This document shows positions 8,240 through 16,625 of a stretch of DNA of 64,000 nucleotides, one piece after another. Where the stretch lies: positions 62,001 to 126,000 of the forward strand of contig NZ_JACCEM010000007.1 of the NCBI RefSeq assembly GCF_013416525.1, in the 5' to 3' direction. How positions within the stretch are numbered: the first letter of the stretch is position 1; the number at the start of each line of letters is the position of its first letter. The notes beneath the pieces were generated by a model that saw nothing but the letters and a program-made list of their open reading frames with translations, made no database searches and had not been told where the DNA came from. The position numbers were made by a program, and so were the translations under genes. The DNA comes from Parapusillimonas granuli. GTDB lineage: Bacteria; Pseudomonadota; Gammaproteobacteria; Burkholderiales; Burkholderiaceae_B.

Positions 8240-9247
8240 ATGAATACACCCATTCAGATCAACCCTTGCGCCAATCGCCGCACCATTCTGCGTTTGGCAG
8301 GGGGCATGACGCTTCTTTCCCTTGCAGGCTTTGCACACAGCAAAACGGAATATCCCACCAAGCCGATTCGATTCGTCGTTCCTGCGCCGCCAGGAGGTGG
8401 AACCGATGTGATGACCCGGCAGATCGGCAATGCCTTGTCGACTTCACTTGGGTGGACGGTGGTGGTCGAAAATATCCCCGGAGCGGGAGGCAATATCGGA
8501 CTCGACCGTGTGGCAAAAGCCTCCAAGGATGGCTACACGATTGCCATGGGGGAATCCAGCAACCTCACCGTCAACCAGTTTCTTTACAAGAACATTCCTT
8601 TCGCCATCGAAAAGGATTTGGTTCCGGTCTCCCTGATCGCCAAGGTGCCACTGGTATTGCTGGCCTCGGGCAAGGGACCACACCATAGCGTCGCCGACTT
8701 GGTGGAAGCCTCCAAGCGCAAGCCCCTTACGTTCGCATCGTCAGGCAATGGCACGCTGGGGCATCTGGCGGGTGAATTGTGGAAGAAAACCTCCGGGCTG
8801 GACTTGCTTCACGTTCCTTATCGTGGTGCCGCACCGGCTATGACCGATCTGAGCGGCGGACACGTGGACTTGTTCTTCGCCTCTATCACTGCCGCACTCG
8901 CAAGTATTCAGTCCGGGCTGGTGCGTGCACTGGCCGTCACGACCGCCAAGCGGACCGAGGTACTTCCTGGTATCCCGACCATGGCCGAAGCCGGTTATCC
9001 GGACATCGAAGCAGCAGTGATCTTCGGCGTGGTTGCCCCCACCGGTACGCCGCAGGAAGTGGTCGCTAGGCTCAACCAGGAAATCAACGCCGGGCTGAAA
9101 CAGGTCAACCTGCGCCGAGCGCTCCTTGAGTTGGGGGTCATTCCGGAGTCCCTGGGGGGCAGCGTCGAGAGCTTCGCGAGCGTTCTGCGCGAAGAGCGGC
9201 TCAAGTGGGGCGAGGTCGTCAAGGCCTCCGGTGCTACGGTCAATTGA
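8240..9247 (+). CDS. Tripartite tricarboxylate transporter receptor (Bug/TctC family)
   Basis: A 335-residue periplasmic binding protein of the Bug family, very abundant in Bordetella and relatives. Residues 1-33 form an export signal with an Arg pair and a hydrophobic core ending near FAHS. The family motifs YPTKPIRFVVPAPPGGGTD (about 36-54), ENIPGAGGNIG (about 78-88) and VPYRGAAPA (about 194-202) bind a carboxylate ligand. It lies 65 bp after ridA in the same direction and is probably part of the operon. No TctA/TctB membrane partners are nearby, which is usual for orphan Bug receptors. It may deliver or sense the substrate of the cargo pathway. Confidence 0.9.
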   Translation: MNTPIQINPCANRRTILRLAGGMTLLSLAGFAHSKTEYPTKPIRFVVPAPPGGGTDVMTRQIGNALSTSLGWTVVVENIPGAGGNIGLDRVAKASKDGYTIAMGESSNLTVNQFLYKNIPFAIEKDLVPVSLIAKVPLVLLASGKGPHHSVADLVEASKRKPLTFASSGNGTLGHLAGELWKKTSGLDLLHVPYRGAAPAMTDLSGGHVDLFFASITAALASIQSGLVRALAVTTAKRTEVLPGIPTMAEAGYPDIEAAVIFGVVAPTGTPQEVVARLNQEINAGLKQVNLRRALLELGVIPESLGGSVESFASVLREERLKWGEVVKASGATVN

Positions 9248-9271
9248 GCGTCATAAAGGACAAAAAACACC

Positions 9272-10867
9272 ATGGGCAAAAACCTTGCTTTTTCTAGGCG
9301 TTGCGGCTGGGCTGCAGGCCTCTTCGTCCTGGCGGCAACTCCTGTGCTGGCCGCGGCAGCCATGCCGTCCGAGCGGATCTTGGACATGGGCTTGGCCGAG
9401 CTGCGCATCGCGCTGGACCGCGGCGCAATCACCTCCGTTGAACTGGTCGGCGCCTACCTCGAACGCATAGCGACTATCGATCAGCCTGCCGGTGGCGTGC
9501 ATGCGGTGCTGGCGGTCAACGGTAAGGCCCTTGAGCAGGCGAAGGCTTGGGACGTCAGCCGTGCGCAACAAGCTCCAGGACAGCCGAGTCAGGCCCTCGC
9601 AGGCATACCGTTTCTTGCCAAGGACAACTTCGATGCAGTCGGCCTAGCCAACACGGGCGGCTCGCTGGCCTTGGCACAGTCGATGCCCTCGACCAATGCC
9701 TTTGTAGTGCAGAAGCTTCTCGACCAGGGTGCGATCCTGCTAGGCAAGACTAACCTGTCGGAGCTGGCTGCGTCCTACGGCTGGTACGGCTACAGCGCAG
9801 TGGGCGGCCAGACGCTTAATCCCTACAACCCGCTGCGGACTGCAGACGGCTCAAGCAGCGGTTCGGCCGCAGCGGTGGCCGCGCGGCTCGCGCCCTTCGC
9901 CCTTGGGACCGATACGACGGGCTCCATCCGCTCTCCGGCAAGTGTCACCGGCACAGTCGGCATGCGTGCGACCATGGGGTTGGTGAGCCGCTCCGGGGTG
10001 ATTCCGATGTCGCTGACAGCCGATGTGGTTGGAGCCATCACCCGGACGGTCGAAGACCAGGCGATCGTGCTCGACGCCATAAAGGGGGAGGACGAGCGTG
10101 ATGCCTCCACGCAAGGGATCGCGCATCTGGAAAAGCCTATAGCCAGCGGACTTGCAGGCAGCACTCTTGCAGGCAAAGTCATCGCCGTGGTCGATAATTT
10201 CGACGGAGCGAATCCTGAGGTTGATGCCGTCAAGCAGAGCGCTATCGCCGCCATGCAGGAGGCAGGCGCGCGCGTAGTCAACATCCGTTTACCCAAGGTG
10301 TTTGAAACACTTCAGCCCGACGTATTGGGACCAATAGGTGTTGCAGAGTTTAAGCCTCAGTTTGAGACCTACCTAGCCGGATTGTCCGGTGGTCAGCCGA
10401 GGGACCTCCGTGAGTTCATGGCCCGTCTGGACAAGCTAACCGCCACTGGCACTCGGGCAATCAACCCGGGGCGCTACAAAGGGTTGATCGAAAATTTGGA
10501 AACCAGGACGACGGACTCGCCGGAGTATATCCGGCTACTCAGCGTGGTGATCCCGTCAATCAAGCGCGAGATTACAAGCCTAATGGAGGCTGGCGGATAC
10601 GACGCGTTGTTCTATCCCACTATTGGATGCACTGCACCGGTGGTGCCCGGCAAGACCGATCCGACTTTTGTCTGCAAGGCATATGCCTACGCCGCAGCAA
10701 AGATCGCCTCGACGACCGGTTTCCCTGAGGTAACAGTCAATGGCGGGCTGGTGGCCGGGAATTTGCCGGTCGGTGTGTCATTTCTGGGGAAGGCCGGAGA
10801 CGATGCGAAAGTGCTACAGCTTGCTGCGGCGTTTGAACGTGCGCATCCCGCTTTAGTTCGACGTTGA
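9272..10867 (+). CDS. Amidase-signature enzyme, exported
   Basis: A 531-residue amidase-signature hydrolase. An N-terminal signal peptide (about 1-31, hydrophobic LFVLAATPVLA) points to the periplasm. The Ser-cisSer-Lys triad can be placed: Lys in the FLAKDNFD segment, the cis-Ser in DGSSSGSAAA, and the nucleophile Ser in TDTTGSIRSPA. It is the last gene of the cargo operon, 24 bp after the binding-protein gene. A periplasmic amidase beside a Bug receptor and an amine dehydrogenase suggests that an amide or peptide-like precursor is cleaved outside the cytoplasm before uptake. That order of steps is inference. Confidence 0.88.
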   Translation: MGKNLAFSRRCGWAAGLFVLAATPVLAAAAMPSERILDMGLAELRIALDRGAITSVELVGAYLERIATIDQPAGGVHAVLAVNGKALEQAKAWDVSRAQQAPGQPSQALAGIPFLAKDNFDAVGLANTGGSLALAQSMPSTNAFVVQKLLDQGAILLGKTNLSELAASYGWYGYSAVGGQTLNPYNPLRTADGSSSGSAAAVAARLAPFALGTDTTGSIRSPASVTGTVGMRATMGLVSRSGVIPMSLTADVVGAITRTVEDQAIVLDAIKGEDERDASTQGIAHLEKPIASGLAGSTLAGKVIAVVDNFDGANPEVDAVKQSAIAAMQEAGARVVNIRLPKVFETLQPDVLGPIGVAEFKPQFETYLAGLSGGQPRDLREFMARLDKLTATGTRAINPGRYKGLIENLETRTTDSPEYIRLLSVVIPSIKREITSLMEAGGYDALFYPTIGCTAPVVPGKTDPTFVCKAYAYAAAKIASTTGFPEVTVNGGLVAGNLPVGVSFLGKAGDDAKVLQLAAAFERAHPALVRR

Positions 10868-10994
10868 GCATACCGTACTGCGAAAATTGGGCGGTTCCGA
10901 TGTTCCTTTCTCGCGTCGTCCGGACATCAAGGTGCGTCATGCACACCCATGCTCCTTGCCTTGCACTTCCAAACATGCAAATAGCAGAGCATCG

Positions 10995-11933
10995 ATGATC
11001 GAATTTCGACATTTGCGCTATTTCATTGCGGTTGCAGAGGAGCTGAATTTCACCCGCGCGGCCCAGCGGGTGCACATCGACCAGTCGCCGTTGTCGCGCA
11101 CCATTAAAGAACTGGAAGAAGACCTGGGCGCGCAGCTATTCGTCCGTACCACTCGCAGTACGCGGCTGACCCGCGCTGGCAAGCTGTTCCTTGAGCATGT
11201 CCCCCGCATCTTCACTGCCTTGGAGCAGGCCCGCGACAGCGTGAAGGCGGCGGCCAATGGCTTTCATGGGCAGATGCGTATTGCCCTATCAGATGGCATC
11301 ACACCGTCGCGCCTGCCTGCCTTGCTGGCGATGTGCCGGGAGGAGGAGCCCGAGGTCGAGATTCGGCTGTTCGAGGTGCCGCTGGCGCAGCAGATCAAAG
11401 GCCTGCACGACGACTTGTACGACGTAGGCTTCGCGCAGTCCGCCGAGGTGGGCGATGGCATCGCCGCATTGCCCGTCTGGAACGATCCGCTGTTGGTGGC
11501 GGTGCCGGCGCGGCATGACTTGCTCAAGTACAAACGGATTCCACTGGATGAAGTGCTACGCTATCCATTGGTCATGGGCGATCCGCTGTTTTGCGAGGGC
11601 TACTGCCGGCAGATTGAACGTGTACTGCGTACGGCGGATCAGGAGCCGTTGGTGGCCGAGCAGGTCATCTCCTTAGACCTGATGATGGCAATGGTCGCGG
11701 CCGGAATGGCGCTAGGTCTGGCGGGCGCGTCGCAGATCAACGGTAGCCGCGAGCCGGGCATCGTGGCGCGTCCTCTGGCGGGGCGGCCGCCGATGCTGAC
11801 GACCTATCTGCTGCGACTGGATGCGGAGCCATCCGAGAACCTGTCGCGGTTTATCGAGCGTGCCATGACGGTGGTGAAAGGCCGCCGTGCACCACAGCTT
11901 GAGTCTGACGTTGACGAGGAGATAGCGCCATGA
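10995..11933 (+). CDS. traR: LysR-family regulator TraR of the transfer region
   Basis: A 312-residue LysR-type regulator, with the HTH at residues 4-62 (FRHLRYFIAVAEELNFTRAA) and the effector domain at about 90-300. The start ATG at 10,995 is preferred over an upstream TTG because it begins the canonical LysR N-terminus. Its position directly before the T4CP and trb genes is that of traR in Tn4371-like ICEs, where it is thought to control conjugation genes. Its stop overlaps the following lipoprotein gene by four bases. It is not the quorum-sensing TraR of Agrobacterium. Confidence 0.85.
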   Translation: MIEFRHLRYFIAVAEELNFTRAAQRVHIDQSPLSRTIKELEEDLGAQLFVRTTRSTRLTRAGKLFLEHVPRIFTALEQARDSVKAAANGFHGQMRIALSDGITPSRLPALLAMCREEEPEVEIRLFEVPLAQQIKGLHDDLYDVGFAQSAEVGDGIAALPVWNDPLLVAVPARHDLLKYKRIPLDEVLRYPLVMGDPLFCEGYCRQIERVLRTADQEPLVAEQVISLDLMMAMVAAGMALGLAGASQINGSREPGIVARPLAGRPPMLTTYLLRLDAEPSENLSRFIERAMTVVKGRRAPQLESDVDEEIAP

Positions 11934-12157
11934 ACAAAGTGATGATGTTCGCTCTGGCTGTACTGCTGGCCGGCTGCAAGCCAGCGCCGCCCGCCGATAC
12001 GGTGGAATCGCTGACCACTGACCCCGAGCGCATCAAGGAAGTTCGTCGCCTATGCCGTGAAGAACGCTCCAAGGTGACGGACGAATTGTGCCTACGCGCC
12101 GCCGAGGCCGCCAACCGGCGCTTCTTCGGCGACCTACCGGAACAGGGGGGGAAATAG
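11930..12157 (+). CDS. EexN-like entry-exclusion lipoprotein, first copy
   Basis: A 75-residue lipoprotein. Signal residues 1-15 end in the lipobox LLAGC, giving a mature N-terminal Cys at residue 16. The rest contains the pattern DPERIKEVRRLCREER..VTDELCLRAAEAANRRFF, with two conserved cysteines. This closely parallels the TrbK-position protein at 19,829-20,143. EexN-like lipoproteins block entry of related elements into cells that already carry one. ATGA overlap with traR makes the pair coupled. Confidence 0.75.
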   Translation: MNKVMMFALAVLLAGCKPAPPADTVESLTTDPERIKEVRRLCREERSKVTDELCLRAAEAANRRFFGDLPEQGGK

Positions 12158-12405
12158 TCCTCTGGTATGCCGGCGTTGACCACGCGCGACGATTCTTTCA
12201 CTGATTTTCCCAACACGCCGCAGCGCACTCGCGCTTGCGGCGTTTCTATTGTCTTCGCCACAGCAATAAACCTTGCTTTTTTAGCCTTAATTCTCGCCCA
12301 AACGGCCTTTGACCGGCACTGACTCGGCCCCGATCCTGACGCCTGCGGCACGTGGTTGCGTCGCTTATCAGCGGATTGCTGTACAGGAGAAATCGGAGGC
12401 TGGGA

Positions 12406-14427
12406 ATGCAAGGGACGAACGTGCTGTTCGGGCAGATCGCCGTGGTATTCGGCATCGTGGTCATGGGCGTGTGGACCGCCACTCAGTGGACAGCCGCCGC
12501 CCTGGGCTATCAAGTACGCCTTGGCTCGCCGTGGTTCGACTTCCTTGGAACGCCGGTCTATCACCCTTGGCGACTGTTCGAGTGGTGGTTCTTCTTTGAT
12601 GCCTATGCGCCGCATGTCTTCGACATCGGCGGGGCGATCGCGGGCGGCAGTGGTTTGGTGGCCGTGGTGGTCGCCATCGCCATGTCGGTGTGGCGCTCGC
12701 GGCAGTCGCGCCTAGTCACCACCTACGGTTCCGCCCGCTGGGCTGATGCCTCCGACATTCGCAGGGCTGGACTGACGCAATCTGCTGGCGTTTTTCTCGG
12801 GCTGCATCGCGGCCAGTACCTACGGCACGAAGGCCCGGAACACGTCCTGACCTTCGCGCCGACGCGCTCGGGCAAAGGCGTGGGCCTGGTGGTTCCTACG
12901 CTGCTGTCCTGGCCTGAGTCCGCCGTCATTCACGATATCAAGGGCGAGAACTGGCAGATCACCGCCGGCTGGCGCTCGCGCTTCTCGCACAGCCTGCTGT
13001 TCAACCCGACCGATGCCACGTCGGCCGCGTACAACCCGCTGCTGGAAGTGCGACGTGGCGCGCATGAGGTGCGCGACGTGCAGAACATCGCCGACATCCT
13101 GGTCGATCCCGAAGGCGCGCTGGAGAAGCGCAACCATTGGGAAAAGACCAGCCACGCGCTACTGGTCGGCGCGATCCTGCATGTGCTGTATGCGGGCGAA
13201 GACAAGACGCTACGTGGCGTTGCCAACTTCCTGTCCGACCCAGCCAGCCCGTTCGAGCTGACCTTGCACCGGATGATGACGACCAAGCACCTGGGCGATG
13301 TACAGCATCCCGTCGTTGCATCCGCTGCCCGCGAAGTGCTCAACAAGTCGGACAACGAGCGCTCGGGCGTGCTCTCCACCGCCATGTCGTTCCTCGGTCT
13401 GTACCGTGATCCGACCGTGGCCGAAGTCACTTCGCGCTGCGACTGGCGCATTGCCGATCTGATTGCTGCCGAGCATCCGGTATCACTGTACCTGGTGGTG
13501 CCTCCTTCGGACATCAGCCGCACCAAGCCGCTGATCCGGCTGATCCTCAACCAGATCGGGCGGCGGCTCACCGAATCGCTTGACGGCTCCGACGGCATCG
13601 CCCGCCGCCACAAGCTGCTGCTGATGCTCGATGAGTTTCCGGCGCTGGGTCGCCTGGACTTCTTCGAGACAGCGCTGGCCTTCATGGCGGGCTATGGCAT
13701 CCGCAGCTTTCTGATCGCGCAGTCGCTCAACCAGATCGACAAGGCGTACGGGCAGAACCATTCGATTCTGGACAACTGCCATGTGCGTGTGACGTTCGCC
13801 ACGAACGACGAACGCACGGCCAAACGCATTTCTGAAACCTTGGGTACGGCCACTGAGTTGCGCGCGCAGCGTAACTACGCAGGCCACCGGCTTGCACCGT
13901 GGCTGGGGCATCTGATGGTGTCGCGGCAGGAAACGGCACGGCCGCTGCTGACGCCGGGCGAAGTGATGCAGCTTCCGCCAGACGAATCCGTTGTGATGGT
14001 CTCCAGCGTGGCGCCGATCAAGGCAAAGAAGCTGCGCTACTACGCCGACAGCAATTTCAAGAAACGCGTACTGCCACCACCGGCACAAGCCACGACAGCA
14101 ATTGTGGGCCGCTATGGCGATGCACCGCCCATGCGCCAGGACGACTGGAGCGACTTGGCAATTCCTGCCGTGCCCGCCGCATTGGTAGCGGAATCCGCCG
14201 ATGACCTGGGCAGTGCCGATGACGGCGGCCCGCGCCGCCAGCCCGAGCTATCCGAAGTCACCGAATACAGCCCTAAGCCGCTGCCAGCAGGTAACGACCT
14301 GGCGCTGCTTGATGACGACGACTTTGCACAGCCTTTCTCGAACGCTATTCCCGGTCAGCTCGATCCCGCGATGCAACGCACGGCGCGGCTGGCGTCCCTT
14401 GACCCCAACGACGGAATCGACTTATGA
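12406..14427 (+). CDS. traG: Type IV coupling protein TraG/VirD4
   Basis: A 673-residue conjugative coupling ATPase that links the relaxosome to the mating channel. Two to three N-terminal membrane segments lie within residues 1-100, and the region ending SRLVTTYGSARWAD is typical of TraG. Walker A (PTRSGKG) is near residue 152 and Walker B (LLLMLDEFPALG) near 405. The acidic C-terminal tail is variable. ATG 12,406 has CGGAGG seven bases upstream and is preferred to the longer GTG start at 12,352. The last codons overlap the CopG-type gene. The 248 bp before it contain no gene that I can see. Confidence 0.93.
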   Translation: MQGTNVLFGQIAVVFGIVVMGVWTATQWTAAALGYQVRLGSPWFDFLGTPVYHPWRLFEWWFFFDAYAPHVFDIGGAIAGGSGLVAVVVAIAMSVWRSRQSRLVTTYGSARWADASDIRRAGLTQSAGVFLGLHRGQYLRHEGPEHVLTFAPTRSGKGVGLVVPTLLSWPESAVIHDIKGENWQITAGWRSRFSHSLLFNPTDATSAAYNPLLEVRRGAHEVRDVQNIADILVDPEGALEKRNHWEKTSHALLVGAILHVLYAGEDKTLRGVANFLSDPASPFELTLHRMMTTKHLGDVQHPVVASAAREVLNKSDNERSGVLSTAMSFLGLYRDPTVAEVTSRCDWRIADLIAAEHPVSLYLVVPPSDISRTKPLIRLILNQIGRRLTESLDGSDGIARRHKLLLMLDEFPALGRLDFFETALAFMAGYGIRSFLIAQSLNQIDKAYGQNHSILDNCHVRVTFATNDERTAKRISETLGTATELRAQRNYAGHRLAPWLGHLMVSRQETARPLLTPGEVMQLPPDESVVMVSSVAPIKAKKLRYYADSNFKKRVLPPPAQATTAIVGRYGDAPPMRQDDWSDLAIPAVPAALVAESADDLGSADDGGPRRQPELSEVTEYSPKPLPAGNDLALLDDDDFAQPFSNAIPGQLDPAMQRTARLASLDPNDGIDL

Positions 14428-14900
14428 CCCAATATCGTCTCAATCTGTTCATCCAGCATGAGCACGCCAAGCGCCTGGATGAACTGGCCGCCAAGAAAGG
14501 CGTTTCCAAGTCGTCCATCGTCGCGGCGGCGCTTGCGTCCTGGCTTTCTCCCGATGCGGGCGATCAACGCGAGGCCGCCATCGCCAAGCGGCTGGATCGC
14601 CTGTCGCGACAGGCCGAACGCCTGGAGCGTGACCAGAACATCCAGATCGAAACCCTGGCGCTGTTCGTCCGCTACTTCCTGACCGTCAGCACACCAGTGC
14701 CCGAAGCGCATCAGGATGCGGCTCGCGCACAGGGCAAGGCGCGCTTCGAGCAGTTCGTCGAACAGTTGGGCCGCCACCTGCTGCGTGGCCGGAGCCTGGT
14801 GCGCGACGTAGTGGAGGAACTGCACCCCGACCCGATGCGGATGGACGACGCGGCGGCTCTGGCCGAAGCCCACGAACGAACTGCGGAGCGTGCCTCATGA
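14424..14900 (+). CDS. CopG/ribbon-helix-helix protein of the transfer operon
   Basis: A 158-residue protein. Residues 1-45 form a ribbon-helix-helix DNA-binding domain (YRLNLFIQHEHAKRLDELAAKKGVSKSSIV, shown here only as the pattern beta strand then two helices). A helical segment rich in Arg/Glu follows (RLDRLSRQAERLERDQ), possibly a coiled coil. A gene of this type stands between traG and trbB in Tn4371-like ICEs. It may be an operon autoregulator or an oriT accessory protein. ATGA overlaps link it to both neighbours. Confidence 0.8.
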   Translation: MTQYRLNLFIQHEHAKRLDELAAKKGVSKSSIVAAALASWLSPDAGDQREAAIAKRLDRLSRQAERLERDQNIQIETLALFVRYFLTVSTPVPEAHQDAARAQGKARFEQFVEQLGRHLLRGRSLVRDVVEELHPDPMRMDDAAALAEAHERTAERAS

Positions 14901-15964
14901 GCGCCGTTCCACAAATCCCGCTCGAACGCTCTTCCACCGCGGCTTCGCTGGATCGCCGTATCCAGATGCTGCGCACGGCGATGGGGCCGGTCATCGCCGC
15001 TGCGCTCGCCGACCCGGACGTGGTGGAAATCATGCTCAACCCCGACCGCACCCTATGGGTGGATCGGTTGTCGTCGGGCCGCACGCCGTTGGGCGTGGAA
15101 CTGTCCGAAGACGATGGCGAGCGCATCATCCGCCTGGTGGCCGCGCACGTCGGCGCGGAGGTGCATCACGGCCGACCATTGCTGACCGCCGAGCTGCCCG
15201 AAACCGGCGAGCGGTTCGAGGGCATCCTGCCGCCCGCCGCACCCGGCCCGGCCTTTGCACTGCGCAAGCGTGCCGTGAGCATCATCGGTCTGGATCGCTA
15301 TGTGGCCGACGGCATCCTGAGCGCTGGGCAGGCCGAGTTTCTGCGTCATGCCGTGCGTGAGCGGCAGAACATCCTGATCGCCGGAGGCACCAGTACCGGC
15401 AAGACCACACTGGCGAATGCCTTGTTGGCCGAGATCGCCGCCACCGGCGACCGCGTGCTGGTGCTCGAAGACACCATCGAACTGCAATGCGCAGCCCGTG
15501 ACCATGTGCCGCTGCGCACCCGTGCAGGCGTGGTGTCGATGCAGGAACTGGTGCGCGCCACGATGCGGCTACGCCCGGATCGCGTGATCGTCGGCGAGGT
15601 GCGCGGCGGCGAAGCGCTGGATCTGGTGAAGGTCTGGGGCACGGGCCACCCCGGTGGCATCGCCACCATCCATGCCGGCTCCGCCTTGGGCGCACTGCTG
15701 CGCCTGGAGCAACTGATCCTCGAAGTGGCGGTTAATCCGCCCCGCGCCCTGATCGCCGAGGCAGTCAATGTCGTGATCCACATCGCAGGCCGTGGCCGCA
15801 AGCGCCATGTCGAAGCCATTTCCCGCGTCGTCGGTTTCGACGGTGCGGGCTACCGCCTGGCGGATGCGCTGGAAGCGCCGTTTCCCGAGCTGCCGCCGAC
15901 TCCTCTTACAGCCGCTGCCGCTGCGCCTTCCCTGACCCCTGACCAACCTGGAGAACTGCCATGA
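14897..15964 (+). CDS. trbB: TrbB, VirB11-type secretion ATPase
   Basis: A 355-residue hexameric traffic ATPase of the mating-pair-formation system. An N-terminal domain (1-140) precedes the RecA-like core. Walker A, GGTSTGKT, is at residues 163-170, and VLEDTIELQ (Asp box) follows near 195. The RPDRVIVGEVRGGEALD segment (about 220-236) and the His box TGHPGGIATIHAGS (about 244-257) complete the set of VirB11 motifs. Length and motif order match TrbB. Confidence 0.95.
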   Translation: MSAVPQIPLERSSTAASLDRRIQMLRTAMGPVIAAALADPDVVEIMLNPDRTLWVDRLSSGRTPLGVELSEDDGERIIRLVAAHVGAEVHHGRPLLTAELPETGERFEGILPPAAPGPAFALRKRAVSIIGLDRYVADGILSAGQAEFLRHAVRERQNILIAGGTSTGKTTLANALLAEIAATGDRVLVLEDTIELQCAARDHVPLRTRAGVVSMQELVRATMRLRPDRVIVGEVRGGEALDLVKVWGTGHPGGIATIHAGSALGALLRLEQLILEVAVNPPRALIAEAVNVVIHIAGRGRKRHVEAISRVVGFDGAGYRLADALEAPFPELPPTPLTAAAAAPSLTPDQPGELP

Positions 15965-16347
15965 CGCACGTTGATGCTTTCCGTCTTTCTGTAAATCCGC
16001 ATGCACTGCTGCCCATGCTGGCGCGTTTGCACCGCTTGGCCCGACCCGCAGGACAAGGGCTGCTGCTCGCGGTATTGATGCTGTTGCTGGCGGGCACGGC
16101 GCAGGCCGCCGGTTCCTCGATGCCGTGGGAAGGCCCGCTGCAATCCATCCTCGAATCCATCCAGGGGCCGGTGGCCCGCATCGTCGCGGTCATCATCATT
16201 ATTGCGACGGGCCTGGCGCTGGCCTTTGGCGATACCAGTGGCGGTTTCCGCAAGCTGATCCAGATCGTCTTCGGCTTGAGCATTGCCTTCGCCGCGTCCT
16301 CCTTCTTCCTGTCGTTCTTCAGCTTCTCCGGCGGGGCCGTCGTATGA
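15961..16347 (+). CDS. trbC: TrbC, VirB2-type pilin precursor
   Basis: A 128-residue conjugative pilin. A long basic leader (about 1-43) with a hydrophobic core ends in GTAQAAG, giving a likely signal-peptidase site near residue 43-46. Two hydrophobic segments follow at about 65-85 (ARIVAVIIIIATGLALAFGD) and 95-120, the two membrane helices of cyclic TrbC/VirB2 pilins. Start and stop codons overlap trbB and trbD. Confidence 0.9.
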   Translation: MTHVDAFRLSVNPHALLPMLARLHRLARPAGQGLLLAVLMLLLAGTAQAAGSSMPWEGPLQSILESIQGPVARIVAVIIIIATGLALAFGDTSGGFRKLIQIVFGLSIAFAASSFFLSFFSFSGGAVV

Positions 16348-16613
16348 GCACGGCCACTGATCTTCCGGGCTTTGAAGTGCCGCTGCATCGCTCGCTGACC
16401 GAGCCGATCCTGCTCGGCGGAGCGCCGCGCACCGTAGCGATCGCCAACGGCACGCTGGCCGCCGCCGTCGGGCTGGGCCTGCAACTGTGGATTCCCGGCG
16501 TGGTGCTGTGGATCGCCGGCCATTCGCTGGCGGTCTGGGGTGCGCGCGTCGATCCGCAGTTCATGCAGGTCTTCGCCCGGCACATCAAGCACAAGCCGCT
16601 GCTGGACGTCTAG
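16344..16613 (+). CDS. trbD: TrbD, VirB3-like inner-membrane protein
   Basis: An 89-residue protein of the VirB3 family. It begins with the amphipathic segment FEVPLHRSLTEPILLGGAPR, typical of TrbD, then two hydrophobic helices (about 33-62). ATG 16,344 overlaps the trbC stop. The family assists pilus assembly together with the VirB4 ATPase encoded next. Confidence 0.9.
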   Translation: MSTATDLPGFEVPLHRSLTEPILLGGAPRTVAIANGTLAAAVGLGLQLWIPGVVLWIAGHSLAVWGARVDPQFMQVFARHIKHKPLLDV

Positions 16614-16625
16614 GGAGAAGCCGAC

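Noticed and set aside
10887-10994. TTG-initiated extension of TraR
   Set aside because: The extra 36 residues do not belong to the LysR fold; ATG 10,995 starts the canonical HTH.
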